Source: Ophioderma brevispina
Lineage: Eukaryota > Echinodermata > Ophiuroidea > Amphilepidida > Ophiodermatidae
Direction of reading: 5' to 3'
NCBI GenBank assembly: GCA_023653785.1
Contig: JAMKCH010049418.1
Coordinates: forward strand, 1 to 64,000
Length of the DNA stretch: 64,000 nucleotides
Both the position numbers and the translations under genes were made by a program. Within the stretch, counting starts at the first letter, position 1. Every line of letters begins with the position of its first letter. The notes under the pieces were generated by a model, which was not told where the DNA came from, did not search any database, and worked only from the letters and a program-made list of their open reading frames with translations. This document shows, piece by piece, positions 1 to 10,458 of the stretch.

Positions 1-82
1 AATCTATACCCATCTTGAACAAGGCATGTGTTGTTTTTTGTGGATTATTAATGTAATTTTACACCTTTTTCCTCTTTTACAG

Positions 83-327
83 TCGCAATCTCAATCTGCA
101 GAAGAAACAAAAAAGAAGAAGAAGAAATCAAAGAAAAAACTAAAACTGAACAGGTTGATTTACTGCAATTAAATGAAGAGGTTGTAAGTGTGGAGAGGAG
201 GAAACTGGCAGTACAGGAAGGTATACTCAATGTGCTACTCAGCATTGATAGCACATTAAAGCAGTTACAACCACACAAATCGGCTTTGGACATTCTAAAT
301 CAAATGCAAGCGCAAGCTGAGCCATGA
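83..327 (+). CDS. Terminal coding exon of a gene starting outside the window (coiled-coil C-terminus)
   Basis: A pyrimidine-rich acceptor (TTTTTCCTCTTTTACAG) ends at 82. It is followed by an open frame of about 81 codons ending at the TGA at 325-327. The peptide starts lysine/glutamate-rich (RRNKKEEEEIKEKTK). It continues as a leucine-heptad stretch (VDLLQLNEEVV, ILNVLLSIDSTLKQL) that should form a coiled coil, and ends NQMQAQAEP. Basic-acidic linker followed by a coiled coil at the C-terminus is common in Myb/SANT-like and MADF-type DNA-binding proteins, including the Myb-like partner of Harbinger transposase. No DNA-binding domain is visible here, so that assignment is speculative. A second in-frame AG at 101-102 could be an alternative acceptor. 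The frame is intact, unlike the transposon remnants elsewhere in the window. Upstream exons lie to the left of the window. Confidence 0.55.
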
Positions 328-757
328 ACAATATTGATATTGTTAATGCTAAAAAAATTTTGTTTTTATTCCAAGATTTTAGAATTACCAAATGTATAAA
401 TGCATGTGACCTTGTTGCATCTTTTGCATGGCCATTCTTTGTTAATGCTTGTTCTTGTAATCTTTGATGGGTTTTTGTCTCGCCTGAACTTTGTACGGCA
501 GAGACTTAGTAATCACTTTTCTGTCTATCTGTCTGTCTGTCTGTCATGCTGTCTGTCTGTCCGCCGTCCGTGTTCACTGCTTGTGTACGATTTATCTGGA
601 GTTCCATAAGGGTTACGATGATGTAACTTGGTGGAAAGAAGCGGATACACAAGTTCTCAACCTGATTAGATTTTTCAAAAATAGTTTTGCCAAATTGAAT
701 TAAATTTCATATTTTTACTAAATTTAGTGAATTATAAGGGATTTTTACATGACTTTT
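328..757. other. Presumed 3'UTR and intergenic DNA
   Basis: AT-rich sequence follows the stop codon at 327. No clear polyadenylation hexamer was found close by. Apart from a short CTGT tract, nothing is recognised. Confidence 0.4.
521..562. repeat. (CTGT)n microsatellite, interrupted
   Basis: Repeated CTGT/CTGTCTGT units are interrupted by ATG and grade into CCGCCGTCCGTG. A similar TGTCTGCCTGTCTGACCG start occurs in the repeat near 4910, so this may be the decayed head of that dispersed family. Confidence 0.7.
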
Positions 758-1100
758 CATGATTAATATCTCCACAATGGAAAATGTTGTGATCCCAAGG
801 GTGGTGTCAAAGGAATTAGTGAGAGGTATAGAATTCTATAAATGCAAACCAGGGGGGGCTACTACTCCTAAACATCTTAGTTATGCTCTTATTGAGGACT
901 TCTCATGATTACTATCTCCACAATGGAAAATGTTGTGACCTCTGGGATGGTGTCAAATGAAAGAGCAGGAGCAGGAAATAAAGAATATTATGAATGCGAA
1001 ACCAGAGGTGCTACTCCTAAACATCACTCACTTATGCTCGTGGGGGGAGGAGGTGGTGTGACTCCCTAGGGTGGTGTTAAATAAAAGAGTGGGAAGTAAA
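758..1100. repeat. Diverged tandem duplication, unit about 145 bp
   Basis: The unit beginning ATCTCCACAATGGAAAATG occurs near 767 and again near 912. Each copy runs through GGTGTCAAA, GAATGCGAAACCAG-like sequence and CTACTCCTAAACATC. A shorter third copy (GACTCCCTAGGGTGGTGTTA) starts near 1058. The arrangement is about 2.3 head-to-tail copies and is not coding. Confidence 0.75.
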
Positions 1101-1233
1101 ACTAGTTGAGAAATTGGAGTTTATCTGCTTGCACAACTTTTTGGGGACACCCTTGACTTGCACAGTTGTACTCTGGTGTGCTGCTTTTTGTCTTACAGTT
1201 GTGCGCAAAAGCAGGCGAGACTTGTGGTTCGAG

Positions 1234-1475
1234 AAAAAAAAAAAAAAAAAAAAATTCATATGATATTGAGGTCATGGGTCGCATACCAAGGTCAAAGGTG
1301 AGGTCAAGTTATAAAATAGGCTGAAAACATCAAATTTGCTAAGTCCAATAACTTACACATTTGGATTATAGTTAACCCTTGAGAACATTCATATGATGAG
1401 GTCAAAAGTCACATACCAAGATCAAAGGTCATATGAGTTAAGTTATAAAATAGGCGGAAAACATCTAATTGGCTT
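1234..1475. repeat. A21 tract followed by a ~134-bp tandem duplication with AGGTCA motifs
   Basis: A run of 21 A occupies 1234-1254. The unit ATTCATATGAT...GAGGTCA...CATACCAAGGTCAAAGG starts at about 1254 and recurs at about 1388, each time followed by TTATAAAATAGGC and AAAACATC. AGGTCA half-sites occur repeatedly. A poly-A run next to a repeat start may mark an old retroposed boundary. Confidence 0.7.
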
Positions 1476-1543
1476 AATTAGAGAAGTAGAAGTCCAACAG
1501 CTACAGAACTTGGATCATAGATGCACCTACCATAAGCACCCGT

Positions 1544-1605
1544 GTATAAGCCCACCCTTATTGAATCAAAATCTTCCTTTTTGATTCAATAGGGTGGGCT
1601 TATAC
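1544..1605. repeat. Near-perfect hairpin, arms about 27 bp
   Basis: The left arm GTATAAGCCCACCCTTATTG plus AATCAAAA pairs with the right arm ending AATAGGGTGGGCTTATAC, around a loop of about 9 bp, with one unpaired base. The outer word GGGCTTATACCC recurs at about 1882, 1930 and, in interrupted form, 1962. Confidence 0.85.
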
Positions 1606-2743
1606 CCGCAGAGGGGCGAGAACTTGGGAGCAATTAAAGATACAGATACAAAATTGCAGTTTCTTTTCAAGAGCATATTATTCACCAGATACCATTTAAT
1701 GTACACTTTAGTTGTACATATAATAAGGCTTTTCACACTGAGCCAGTGATTGATCGACTTTTGTGATCGATCACCGTCTGTAGATTTCAAATCCTTTCTT
1801 TGATGGCTCTTTAGTTTTAAAATGTGATTTTATTTGTGGAATTACTACCACATTGTTTCCTGAATGCTAAAATTATCACCAGGGCTTATACCCGGGTGTA
1901 TGCTAGCTCCTGTATTTTCTTTAAAAATTGGGGGTGGGCTTATACCCAAAGCCTAAGGTAGGCTTATATTATACCCAAGTGGTTAATCAAAAAAAATCCC
2001 TTCTTTTGTGAAAGAGAATATTGAGCTATACCATTTGTATTCAGTAGTCAATTACCACAATAGAGGTGGACTATAGAGGGTCATATTTGGGTCATAATTT
2101 CAGATCACTTTGAACACAGGCTAGAATGATGACTTTTAATTATGCTTATCTCATTTTAAAAGATGAAAACATGCATTGGAATATACAGGGGTCAACACAC
2201 TTTCTTATTTGTGGGTTTCAGTGAAGGGCATTTTTCTGATATTAAAAAACCTACTACAGTTTTAAAACCGCTATAAAAAAACATGTAAATCAAATTTTCA
2301 CAAGTGTTCATAATAAAACTCTTCTCAAATGTTAAAATCACCATTTCAATAGTGTGCACATTTTATTGGAAAGTACCCTCAGAGCCGAATTTTAAGCAAA
2401 AACTGCATTTTCAAGGAAATGAAAGGCTAGTTTTTGCCCTTTTTTCATTTTTTTCTTTGAAAGTGTGATCAGGGTGATTAAAGTCATGAAATGAGCCGGT
2501 GTTCGAAGTGATCTGAAACATTGACCTTCTACAGCTCACCTCTGTTACCAACATTTCTATGCCAAATTCTCAAATTAGCTTCATCCCAGAACCCCAAGTT
2601 TTACCTGAAGTGGTCAAAATGTTGGTATCAGAAGAAAGCTACCATTTCTCATTTACCCTGCAAAATCTTAGGGTTAAAGTGACAGGAGGAGATTTTTTTA
2701 GGATACGAATTTCTCTCAAATTTCACTGGATCGGTTGTAGACC
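1606..2743. other. Noncoding AT-rich DNA with scattered GGGCTTATACCC words
   Basis: Three further copies of the near-palindromic GGCTTATACCC word lie in 1880-1975. The rest is unrecognised AT-rich sequence with only short chance frames. Confidence 0.4.
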
Positions 2744-3033
2744 ACCTACCGAAAACGCTTCTAAGGTTTATTGGACAAACAGGTGCAAAAGAAAACCGCA
2801 AACCTTGTTTTGAACTTGCCTGCTATCGTAATCATTCCCCATAGAAAACCATGCTTTGACTTTCTGTCGTGCTAAATCATCTTATTACATAAAGATGGCA
2901 TATTCGGCTTATTCACTTCAGGTGTGATCTAATAAATTGGTAAGCATTCCAAATATGTAAAAACGGGTTCGAGAAAAATTGGGGGCGCTTCTTTCTGGAA
3001 ATCTCCTCATGTCTCTTTAAAGGTGCGTGTTCC
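2744..3033 (+). repeat. Dispersed repeat, copy 1 (partner at 27184-27482)
   Basis: Shared blocks with the partner copy, in the same order and orientation, include AAGGTTTATTGGACAAACA, AAAACCGCAA, ATTCGGCTTATTCACTTC, GGGTTCGA and GGGCGCTTCT, ending near ATGTCTCTTTAA. Divergence is mostly indels. No coding capacity or terminal repeats are seen. Confidence 0.85.
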
Positions 3034-3269
3034 GATCGTCTTTGGGACTCCCTGATTTACCCGGAAGTAATATCGATTTTGATGTCAGATGGAAGGCCGT
3101 ATTTTTCTCATTGGCGTCCTGAAATTTGAGCCCTCAAATCCATTTCATTCCCAAGATATAAAACAAAAAACCGCCATTTTAGTGGTTAACCATCAATATT
3201 AGCACAGTATTGAATAGGGCTTTGCAACAAGCATTATTGTGTCTACCATCAGAACCACAGGGTTGTTTC

Positions 3270-3465
3270 CGGGTTGGTACATTTTGTGACCCCATTTTTC
3301 TGCACCCACTTTTACTGCACCCAGTTTTGCTCAGAATTCAGCAGCCTTGACGGAATAAAGTGCACGTGATACTGTACTTTAATCCGTAAAGGCTGCTGAA
3401 TTCTGAGCAAAACTGGGTGCAGAAAAAGTGGGTGCAGAAAGTGGGGTCACAAAATGTACCAACCC
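3270..3465. mobile_element. hAT-like foldback MITE with direct target duplication
   Basis: A 196-bp element is almost wholly palindromic. It starts CGGGTTGGTACATTTTGTGA and ends with the reverse complement, with an internal spacer around 3350-3385. GTTGTTTCC is directly repeated at 3262-3270 and 3466-3474, which gives an 8-bp target duplication with one ambiguous base. An 8-bp duplication is typical of hAT elements. It has no coding capacity and must have been mobilised in trans. Confidence 0.85.
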
Positions 3466-3903
3466 GTTGTTTCCCACGGTACTTGATGGGGTGTATGTGC
3501 AAGTGCCAGGCTCTCATATCAAGTAGAGAACACAATACACATAAATTGGAACAAGCACCTTTAAAGGATGTTTGGTTTAGAAGTTATGAGCAAAAATGTG
3601 CCCCACTTTTGACGACCAGTGAATTTATAAAATCATGTTTTTATCTCTCACATCAAAACAGATTGAAATATTGGCAAGAAACTTCACAGATGGGGTTTTG
3701 GGGTAAAGGCCATTCTATCAAGATGAAAACTTTACATATTGAAATTGGGCCATCACGTTTAAGTCGGGGACTGTGGAAAATGTCTTATTTTAAATGCCCA
3801 TTACAATAGGGAATTAACTTCTGTTACAATCCACCTCACACCAAGACACTTGCACCAACCCCCATCTTTTGTGTAATGTTATTGATTTTGTTTTGGGTTC
3901 AAA

Positions 3904-4099
3904 ACAGGCCCGTACGTGGGGGGGGTCAACATTTTGCTGGATTTTTTGACATTTTGATGAGTCCATTTTTTGGTGAAGAGATGTTCAAAAAGTCCAAAAA
4001 AAGGACTAATTTAGGTGGGTTAGGCCCATTTTTACCAAAAAAGTCTGCTTTTTTTAAGTTCGCACCCCCATCCAAAATAAATCCTGCGTACGGCCCTGG
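3904..4099. mobile_element. Short TIR element, CAGGCCCGTACG ends
   Basis: The left end CAGGCCCGTACGTGG and right end TGCGTACGGCCCTG are inverted repeats. The interior has GTCCATTTTTTGG and AAAGTCCAAAAAAAG motifs shared with the truncated copy at 55382-55625. It is a non-autonomous dispersed element, and no convincing target duplication was found. Confidence 0.7.
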
Positions 4100-4426
4100 T
4101 TGGAAATCTCTTCAAGTTGACAAATATCCAATCAAGACACTTGGGTTTCAAAATGGGACAAAGTTGTGGATCACGAAATGACCCTTAAAATGATGCTTGT
4201 GCAAAATTGTAGGGTATGTACCAAGATTATCTAGGGATAATTTGGGGATGTTTTTGAAATGATACCAAAACTCTGTATTGTTGATGTAGTTGATTGTTTG
4301 TTACAACTAATAGAATATTGTATTCAACATTGTATATGACTAAGGGAAATAACAGCACATTTTAGACAGTGCTCCCAATTTTCACAAATTTTGAAATTTT
4401 TGCACAGTTACATGGGTAAATTGGCT
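4100..4426. other. Noncoding; its right edge begins a split dispersed repeat
   Basis: No gene is seen. From about 4375, CAATTTTCACAAATTTTG...GGTAAATTGGCTA resembles 8380-8440, the left end of the repeat that resumes at 5526. Confidence 0.5.
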
Positions 4427-4864
4427 ATTCATGAGAGGAAATATGATTGGACAAAAATCATGCATTGATATTTGTCATTACACGGTGTGTATGTTAATGA
4501 GCGTACGCGGAGTGCTTAGAACGTTTACGTGCGACGTTGGATTGTTTCATTTTATGGTTGGGTACGTGCATCTACATTAGAAACACTACTGCATTGTATT
4601 TCATGACATTCAGATTTTTCTTGTAAAATTTTTGCTGTAATAACATTTGTGAATAAGGTTAATATCTGTATATTTTTTAGCTTCTCGTGCATTGGCAAAA
4701 ATCCATAACACTCTGCGTATTTACGCATATACAGCAGCAAATCAGTGAAGCTGTTAACAAAATATGTGAATGAAGCGTGAGTGGATTTAAAATGTCCAGT
4801 TGCAATTCACATACTGCGCAAGGTGCTTTCGAACGCGTATGAGTCACCGAGGACTGATTTATTT

Positions 4865-5110
4865 TCTCAGTGGGTAATCTATATATTGATACTGGTGGGC
4901 TGTGTACAGGTGTGTCTGCCTGTCTGACCGGGTCTATTTTCTCGGAGACAGAAGGTCGCACGTTCCTGAAACTTGGTGGGTGGGTGCCCCTTGACCGAAC
5001 GAAGATCGAGTTTGTATTGGTTAGTGGATCAAAGGTCATTAGGGGTCATTCAAGGTCAAAGGAACCGCAAAACCCGAGGGTCATTCAAGCCAGGTGATCG
5101 CGAAACCCGG
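4865..5110 (+). repeat. Dispersed AGGTCA-rich repeat with TGTCTG head
   Basis: The order is TGTCTGCCTGTCTGACCG, a TTTTCTCGGAGAC block, CTGAAACTTGGTGGGTGGG, then GGTCATTAGGGGTCATTCAA and AAGGTCAAAGG, ending near 5110. This order of blocks is familiar from short dispersed repeats in marine invertebrate genomes. Several AGGTCA half-sites are present, but regulatory activity is not shown. Confidence 0.55.
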
Positions 5111-5212
5111 GGACCGCCTATTTTGTCTTTAATTTCCATGATAAATTATATTTTTAAATCTACTGTTTATTACTAATTATGACAAATTATTTTGTATCTG
5201 TCCTGTATGAAT

Positions 5213-5372
5213 TAGGTTAGTAACTGTGCATTTACTTTTGCTCGAAAAATGGGATAAATCAGTGCACTTACACTGAATTTTGATGCTTGTCCATTGCATC
5301 AAAATCTCAGCGCGCGTGCATTGATTTGTCTCATTTTTTCTCGCAAGAAGTAAAAGCGTAGTTATTAACCTA
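5213..5372. mobile_element. 160-bp foldback MITE
   Basis: The left arm TAGGTTAGTAACTGTGCATT continues through TACTTTTGCTCGAAAAATG. It pairs with the right arm CATTTTTTCTCGCAAGAAGT...GTTATTAACCTA. The innermost pairing is TTTTGATG/GCATCAAAA around a loop of about 10 bp. TA at both boundaries may be the target duplication or part of the terminal repeat. Confidence 0.75.
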
Positions 5373-5525
5373 TAATTAATGCACTTGCATCAGTTGGACC
5401 AGACTCATAATGGCACGCACCCCTGCGGGGCTTGTGCATTATTCGTCGTCAAACTGAGCGCGCGTGCATTGATTTTTGGCCAATGCACTCAAAGCTAAAA
5501 ATATTCAGCCATTAACCTCTAAGTA

Positions 5526-5830
5526 AACTATATCTGTGAATGGTAAAACTTCTCCGTGTCACATAAGAAGACATTTTGTTATTAGAATAAATATTATCAT
5601 ATATATCCCGTTAATAATTAATCGGCTGCTGAAAATGTAATTCCAATATGAAATAGCAGCATGTACATGTCAACGCTGTTCCTATAACTGTTTCTTGGTA
5701 TCAGGCAGTCAAGGTAGTATCATTTTCGTACGTTGTGCGTATTCTTATGGTTGATCCACCAATCTATTGCAAAAATCCTTCTTTTATGACATTACCACTT
5801 TCAAGCATTACCGTTTCACCAGTGTAGTTT
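5526..5830 (+). repeat. Dispersed repeat, copy 1 (partner at 8380-8800)
   Basis: Common blocks are AACTATATCTGTGAATGGTA, CGGCTGCTGAAAA, AATAGCA/GCATGTA, GGTATCAGGCAGTCA-like sequence and CATTTTCGT. They keep the same order in both copies. Confidence 0.7.
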
Positions 5831-6084
5831 ACTAGACATCTTTAAACAGCTTTGAAAATGTAAGCAATTTCATTGGTTGATACCCGGTTTTATTCGTTTA
5901 ATTGAACCCAAGTAGTTCGCGCTGCGTATTGAAGTGTATTTTTAAAGGTTGAAGCGCTCACAATATCGCAAAATGACAAGTTACATCAGCCGCCTAGTTA
6001 CAACTATTGATGGTGCTTCTCTCTGCTTATCCTGCCGATATCCTAAAGGGAACATGACAATATTATATGATAATCCTGAAAGTT

Positions 6085-6375
6085 TTAACTAAACTTGGAA
6101 AAGGTCACCACAAAGGCTCTTGGCCACGTGTCCAAGGGATGTTGGGTGGCCCGCTTCATACTCTGGCATATCGACTTTCCCCCCCCCCCCCACCAAGCTG
6201 TGCTGCCTTTACAAGGTAGGGGTCGTTGATGCTCTTGGAGATGTTAAATAGCACGGCACAAGCAACAATCACCTGACAGGCCTTCGTTCGGGAGCCACCC
6301 GCAAACCCTTCCGCAGGCAGGGGAATTTCATCTTCAGTTGCCCCTTAGTTTGCTATGACACGCGTCACGCAGGGC
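6085..6375 (-). pseudogene. Harbinger (HARBI1-like) transposase C-terminal fragment
   Basis: Read on the minus strand, this encodes the hallmark C-terminus of PIF/Harbinger DDE transposases. The order is TRVIAN, an in-frame TAA, GQLKMKFPCLRKGLRVAP, ERRP, then after a frameshift CQVIVACAVLFNISKSIND. In the family this segment carries the last catalytic acid in a VIVEQTFGQLK-type motif. Here that region reads VIAN-stop-GQLK, so the glutamate is absent. It starts next to an acceptor-like TTTTTTACATATGTATCACAG. Joined in phase to the fragment ending at 16558 it reads through the family order without overlap. The stop codon, frameshift and lost acid make it non-functional as it stands. Confidence 0.85.
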
Positions 6376-6599
6376 CTCTGTGATACATATGTAAAAAATC
6401 AAGTAACAATTTAATGAATTTTTATAGTATTCAAAGCTTACAGCCATACAATGTGCCTTGTAGCTTATATTCAAATATAAAGAGGTCAAACAAATCGAAA
6501 ATGTTTAGCTCTACATCTGAACACATAAAATCTCATTTAATAATGCCCCTCATATTGGAAGTACTTGCATATGGTCCATTTTCACATCAGTGATGTACC

Positions 6600-6832
6600 T
6601 TTCAGTTTTGACACTTTATGATGTGTATCTCACTAATTTTTGTATTTTCTGTCCGTAATGAACAGCACAGTGCCCTATTGGACCGTGGGAAACGAAACAC
6701 TGTCTCATAACCACAAAACCGCAAAATCGGAATCGTCTTCAATTTTGGGAATAAGCTTTTTTTTTCTCCAGATATTAGTGATCAATGAATAAACAAGGTG
6801 CTGAAATCACGAAATACACCTTTAACTGTTAC
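6600..6832 (+). repeat. Partial copy of a TIR MITE family (others at 14332, 14669, 38414)
   Basis: The stretch TTCTGTCCG...GTGCCCTATTGG...AAACCGCAAAATCGG...ATTAGTG...AATGAATAAA...GAAATCACGAAATAC...CCTTTAA matches 38575-38763 block for block. The left terminus is not recognisable. Confidence 0.75.
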
Positions 6833-8379
6833 CTCCAACGATGCAAATTGTAAAATTCCACTTTTAAGGATTTACAGGTTTTTTATGCAATTTGTGTTGG
6901 AAAGTAACTATCATTGAAGAGATTAAGTGCAGGGATCATGATGGGATTGGCTTATGAAAACATAGTTAAAAATTAAAGATTGTTGGTTGATATGAGATTT
7001 TTCTATCAAAATTTGCTCTTCTCTTCCCAATCTTTATGAAATTCAACCAAGGCTAGTCCAAAGCAGTGTACATTTGAATACAGGTACTTTTTAATTAAAT
7101 AGATCTGGTTGTGCTGAAAATTATTTATAATTTTGTAAAAATGAATTTTCACCACGAATTAGTTTTTGCTCAAATTTCCAATATGCCAACAATTATTTCC
7201 ATAATTGCACATTTTGCAAATAGATTACACTCCAAAACAGTAATTAATTCAAAATTTGATCATTTTGTGAGTACTTTTTAGTGAAAATAACAAAAAGTAC
7301 TTTGAACTTTTGACCCCAGGGTACAAAGTTACCCCACTGAGTTTGAAAATTACCATATTTACTTGACATGGTACATTGAAATGTTCCAGTATACATTTTA
7401 CTGAAAATCTGCTCGATTTGTCTAGGTTTTAAATTCAATATAGGAATTTGAATGAAACCATAGATATTGTGCTACAAACAAAATGTCATGCCTCTCTGAA
7501 CCTTAATAATTTGTTCTTTCCTTAAGATGCATTTCTTAGCAAACATGAAAAATAAAAAATTTGTTTATTTTATTTATTAATCAGAGTTAATATTTGTAAT
7601 AATAATATTTTTAAACCTTTTTTGGGGGAGGGTGATTTTTTGAAAGTGGGAAGGAATGAAACAAACTGGTGGATGCATGTCAATGTTGATATATCAAATG
7701 TTTGAGACCTGGCACGGAAGTTCAAAATCAGACATTTGTCAGAATCGCTTTGATTTGTAACATTTCTCAAGCAGCAAAAATTATGCAACCTTGCTTAATA
7801 ATGGTCAAAGAATACACATAGGTCACACACACACAATTTAAAAAAACAAAAAATTTCCAACTTTTTAATATATGACTTACCACTTTTTAAAATATTTTTC
7901 AATGAATCTGGAAATTTATTTAAAAAACTTGAATGTGTAGTATAGAAAGTAAAAGATTTAATGCTACAAAATTGATTTTACAATCTGTATAGAATGAATA
8001 GTTACATCCCAAACATATTGGGTTTTGATGGTTACTACACTGCCAGGTCCTGTAACATTTTAGAAAACAGCTGCTGTTTTCAATTAACTGAAATAATACT
8101 GAAAGAAAAGATGTGCTGCGTTCTTAAGTTATAGAGTGCTCCTTTAATGGATCTCCTTGATTTGAACTGGAAATTGGGCTCAAATCGTCATAAAATAACT
8201 ATTTAAAAGCTATACATTGTAATACAAAATATGATAAGTAAATGTTTATTAGTCAACACTAATAGCCTCCTAATCTGACGCACATCAGATGCCTGGTTTC
8301 ATTGTCCTCTTGGCAACAGGTTCCTGACACCGTGTAGGAATAAAATGCTTTAAAGCAATAACATACATTTTTTTTTTTA
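6833..8379. other. AT-rich noncoding stretch
   Basis: No exon with both splice signals and coding bias was found, and no clear repeat boundary. It contains a short CA run near 7823 and a T run near 8370. Confidence 0.4.
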
Positions 8380-8800
8380 AATTCAGAATTTTCCCAAAAT
8401 TGTGAGATTTTTTTGCAACAGTTGCATTGGTAAACTGGCTAAGTTAACTATACCTGTGAATGGTAAAGCTTGAACATGTTTATGAAATCACAAAAGAAGG
8501 AATTTGTAATAGGATAATGAATATCAAGAATCTGAAATTCACGGCTGCTGGAAAACGGCCTTCCATATAAAATAGCCGGGATATAGCATCATGTATGTGT
8601 TTAACCATCCATTAATGGTTCCGTGTTCAGGAAGGTCAGTTAGAGGTCATTTTCGTGATGTGTCACTATTTTCACAATTGGACGGACAGAATTTGGCGTT
8701 TTCCCAGTTTCGCCATTAAAATTACATGGGTATCCTCATTCTAATTACAAATCGCTTCTTTAATGACCAATACAACTTTTGAGCAATTAGCCAGTTGCAG
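8380..8800 (+). repeat. Dispersed repeat, copy 2 (uninterrupted)
   Basis: This combines the block seen at 4375-4426 with the block seen at 5526-5830 in one continuous run. It therefore represents the uninterrupted arrangement of the family. Confidence 0.65.
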
Positions 8801-10458
8801 AATAGTTTATAGGCCTTACATACCTGCACAACTGCAAAATCTCAATTTTGAAAATTGGTGCTCTTCAAAATGTGCTTTTATTGCTTTAATGATTTGACTA
8901 ATTTGGCTTGGTGGATAGTGTAAGTAATGTCAGTAATCCCCATTGTTTGGCAAAGGAGACTGAAAACCATTTCAGAAATAAAAAGCATTTTGTGTTGAAA
9001 ACATCCTTCCATAGTGTTGGTTGTATTCTTTCTGTGTTTGCTATCGTTATTGATTTTTGTGAGCTGGAAGACAGTATTTTCATAATTATGTTGCAATAAC
9101 CATGGGGATCAAGGGGCACAGTACAAACTGGGCTATTGAATTTGGTTTGTGGGCTACTGTTGTATCGGTCATATCTTTTTGCCCCTGCCTTTAATATTCG
9201 CTCTCTTGCACGTTTATGCCAGTTGCGGTTCACTCGACCTCTAATGGGTGCAACAAAGATTTCAAGTCATCCTATTTTTCTGTGATTAGTATTACTTGTG
9301 ATTTCATATAGTCTAATCAGAGTCTTCCCTTACCTTTTATTTGGTCACAGAATAACTTAAATGAAAAAAATGGTATATGCGTATAATTGTATTGCTTATT
9401 TCATATAAACCATGGCGAATTTCGTCTTTGCTCCCTATACGAAATTTTAGAAATTTCACAATTTTTTTACCAAGAACCGTTCTCAGCTTAATCCTTACAG
9501 ATGGGATATTTTTGATATAACTTTACACCAGTGCCAAATCCAGAATTTTCATATTGTTTTTTTTCGGTACACCATGGTTTATTGGAAATCTCTCGTTCAC
9601 CTTTTAGAATGGGAGCATTTATTCTTCTCTAAACACAACCATGGCCTTGCAAAAGTGAATGCAATTTATTAAATACCACCTTTTATTGCAATCCAGTTCA
9701 GGCTCTAACCAGCAAACTATGCCCCGTGCAAAGGGTGAAGTGAGCAATGAAGTTTTAACCCAAAAAAAATAATTCAAGGGTCTTTAAAATATCTTGAACA
9801 AATGACAAAGTAAGTTTTGTGTTGCCTGCCTTGAGCAGAAAAAAACATAGGTCAAAGGTCTATATCAAGGTCATACTAGCCTGTCGTTCCAGAGCCGGAC
9901 GCAGGCGACAGCGTCGAAGAACCGCGATTATATTTGCAAATTAAAATAGAAAATTACACCCGTTTTCTAACGCCTGAGTTCAAACATGTCGCATATTATA
10001 CCGCCGAAACGACTTCTCATCCTGTTTTTTTTATTAGTTATTTATGAAGGCATTACACACATTGAAGTGTACCAAAAGCACATCCCCTAGGACATTGCAC
10101 AAAACTCGCAGTTTTAGATCGTTTCTACGTTGTATAATCTGGACTTATAAACGGTGTGCCCTTTCCACCGCGGAGGGATTTTTTTTGCGTCCCGAGCGTT
10201 GGTTTAACTAACGCAATGGAACCATTTTTTAACAATTTAATTTAAAAGTCGTTACCAAAAGTAAGATTTAATTTTAATTAAGTAATAAACACAAAAAACA
10301 GCAACAACAACTTGCTAAATTATTTAAAAAAAAACAAAAAAAAAACTTTGTTCCAGTAGGCTGTGCGCGTTTAGATTTTGGAAACCATTTTACCGCATTT
10401 CGTTGTTATATTTTATTTACTGAGAAATTTGCATTCTTAGCACATGCGTCAGCGATTA
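8801..10458. other. Noncoding; one AGGTCAAAGGTC motif cluster
   Basis: AGGTCAAAGGTCTATATCAAGGTCA lies at about 9850-9874. It is followed by GAGCCGGACGCAGGCGACAG, a GC-rich patch. No gene was identified. Confidence 0.35.

Larger units (their letters stand above)
4427..5518. mobile_element. Candidate 1.1-kb insertion splitting a dispersed repeat
   Basis: The repeat at 8380-8800 is continuous through ACTGGCTAAGTTAACTATACC. Its relative here breaks after TTGGCTA (about 4426) and resumes with AAGTAAACTATATC (about 5519). Near the ends of the intervening segment, TTGGACAAAAATCATGCATTG (left) is inverted relative to TGCATTGATTTTTGGCCAATG (right). It contains other repeats, listed separately, and no transposase. 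Confidence 0.45.

Noticed and set aside
3417..3809. 130-codon open frame on the plus strand
   Set aside because: It starts inside the palindromic hAT-like MITE and runs into unrelated flank. It has no domain and no coding bias.
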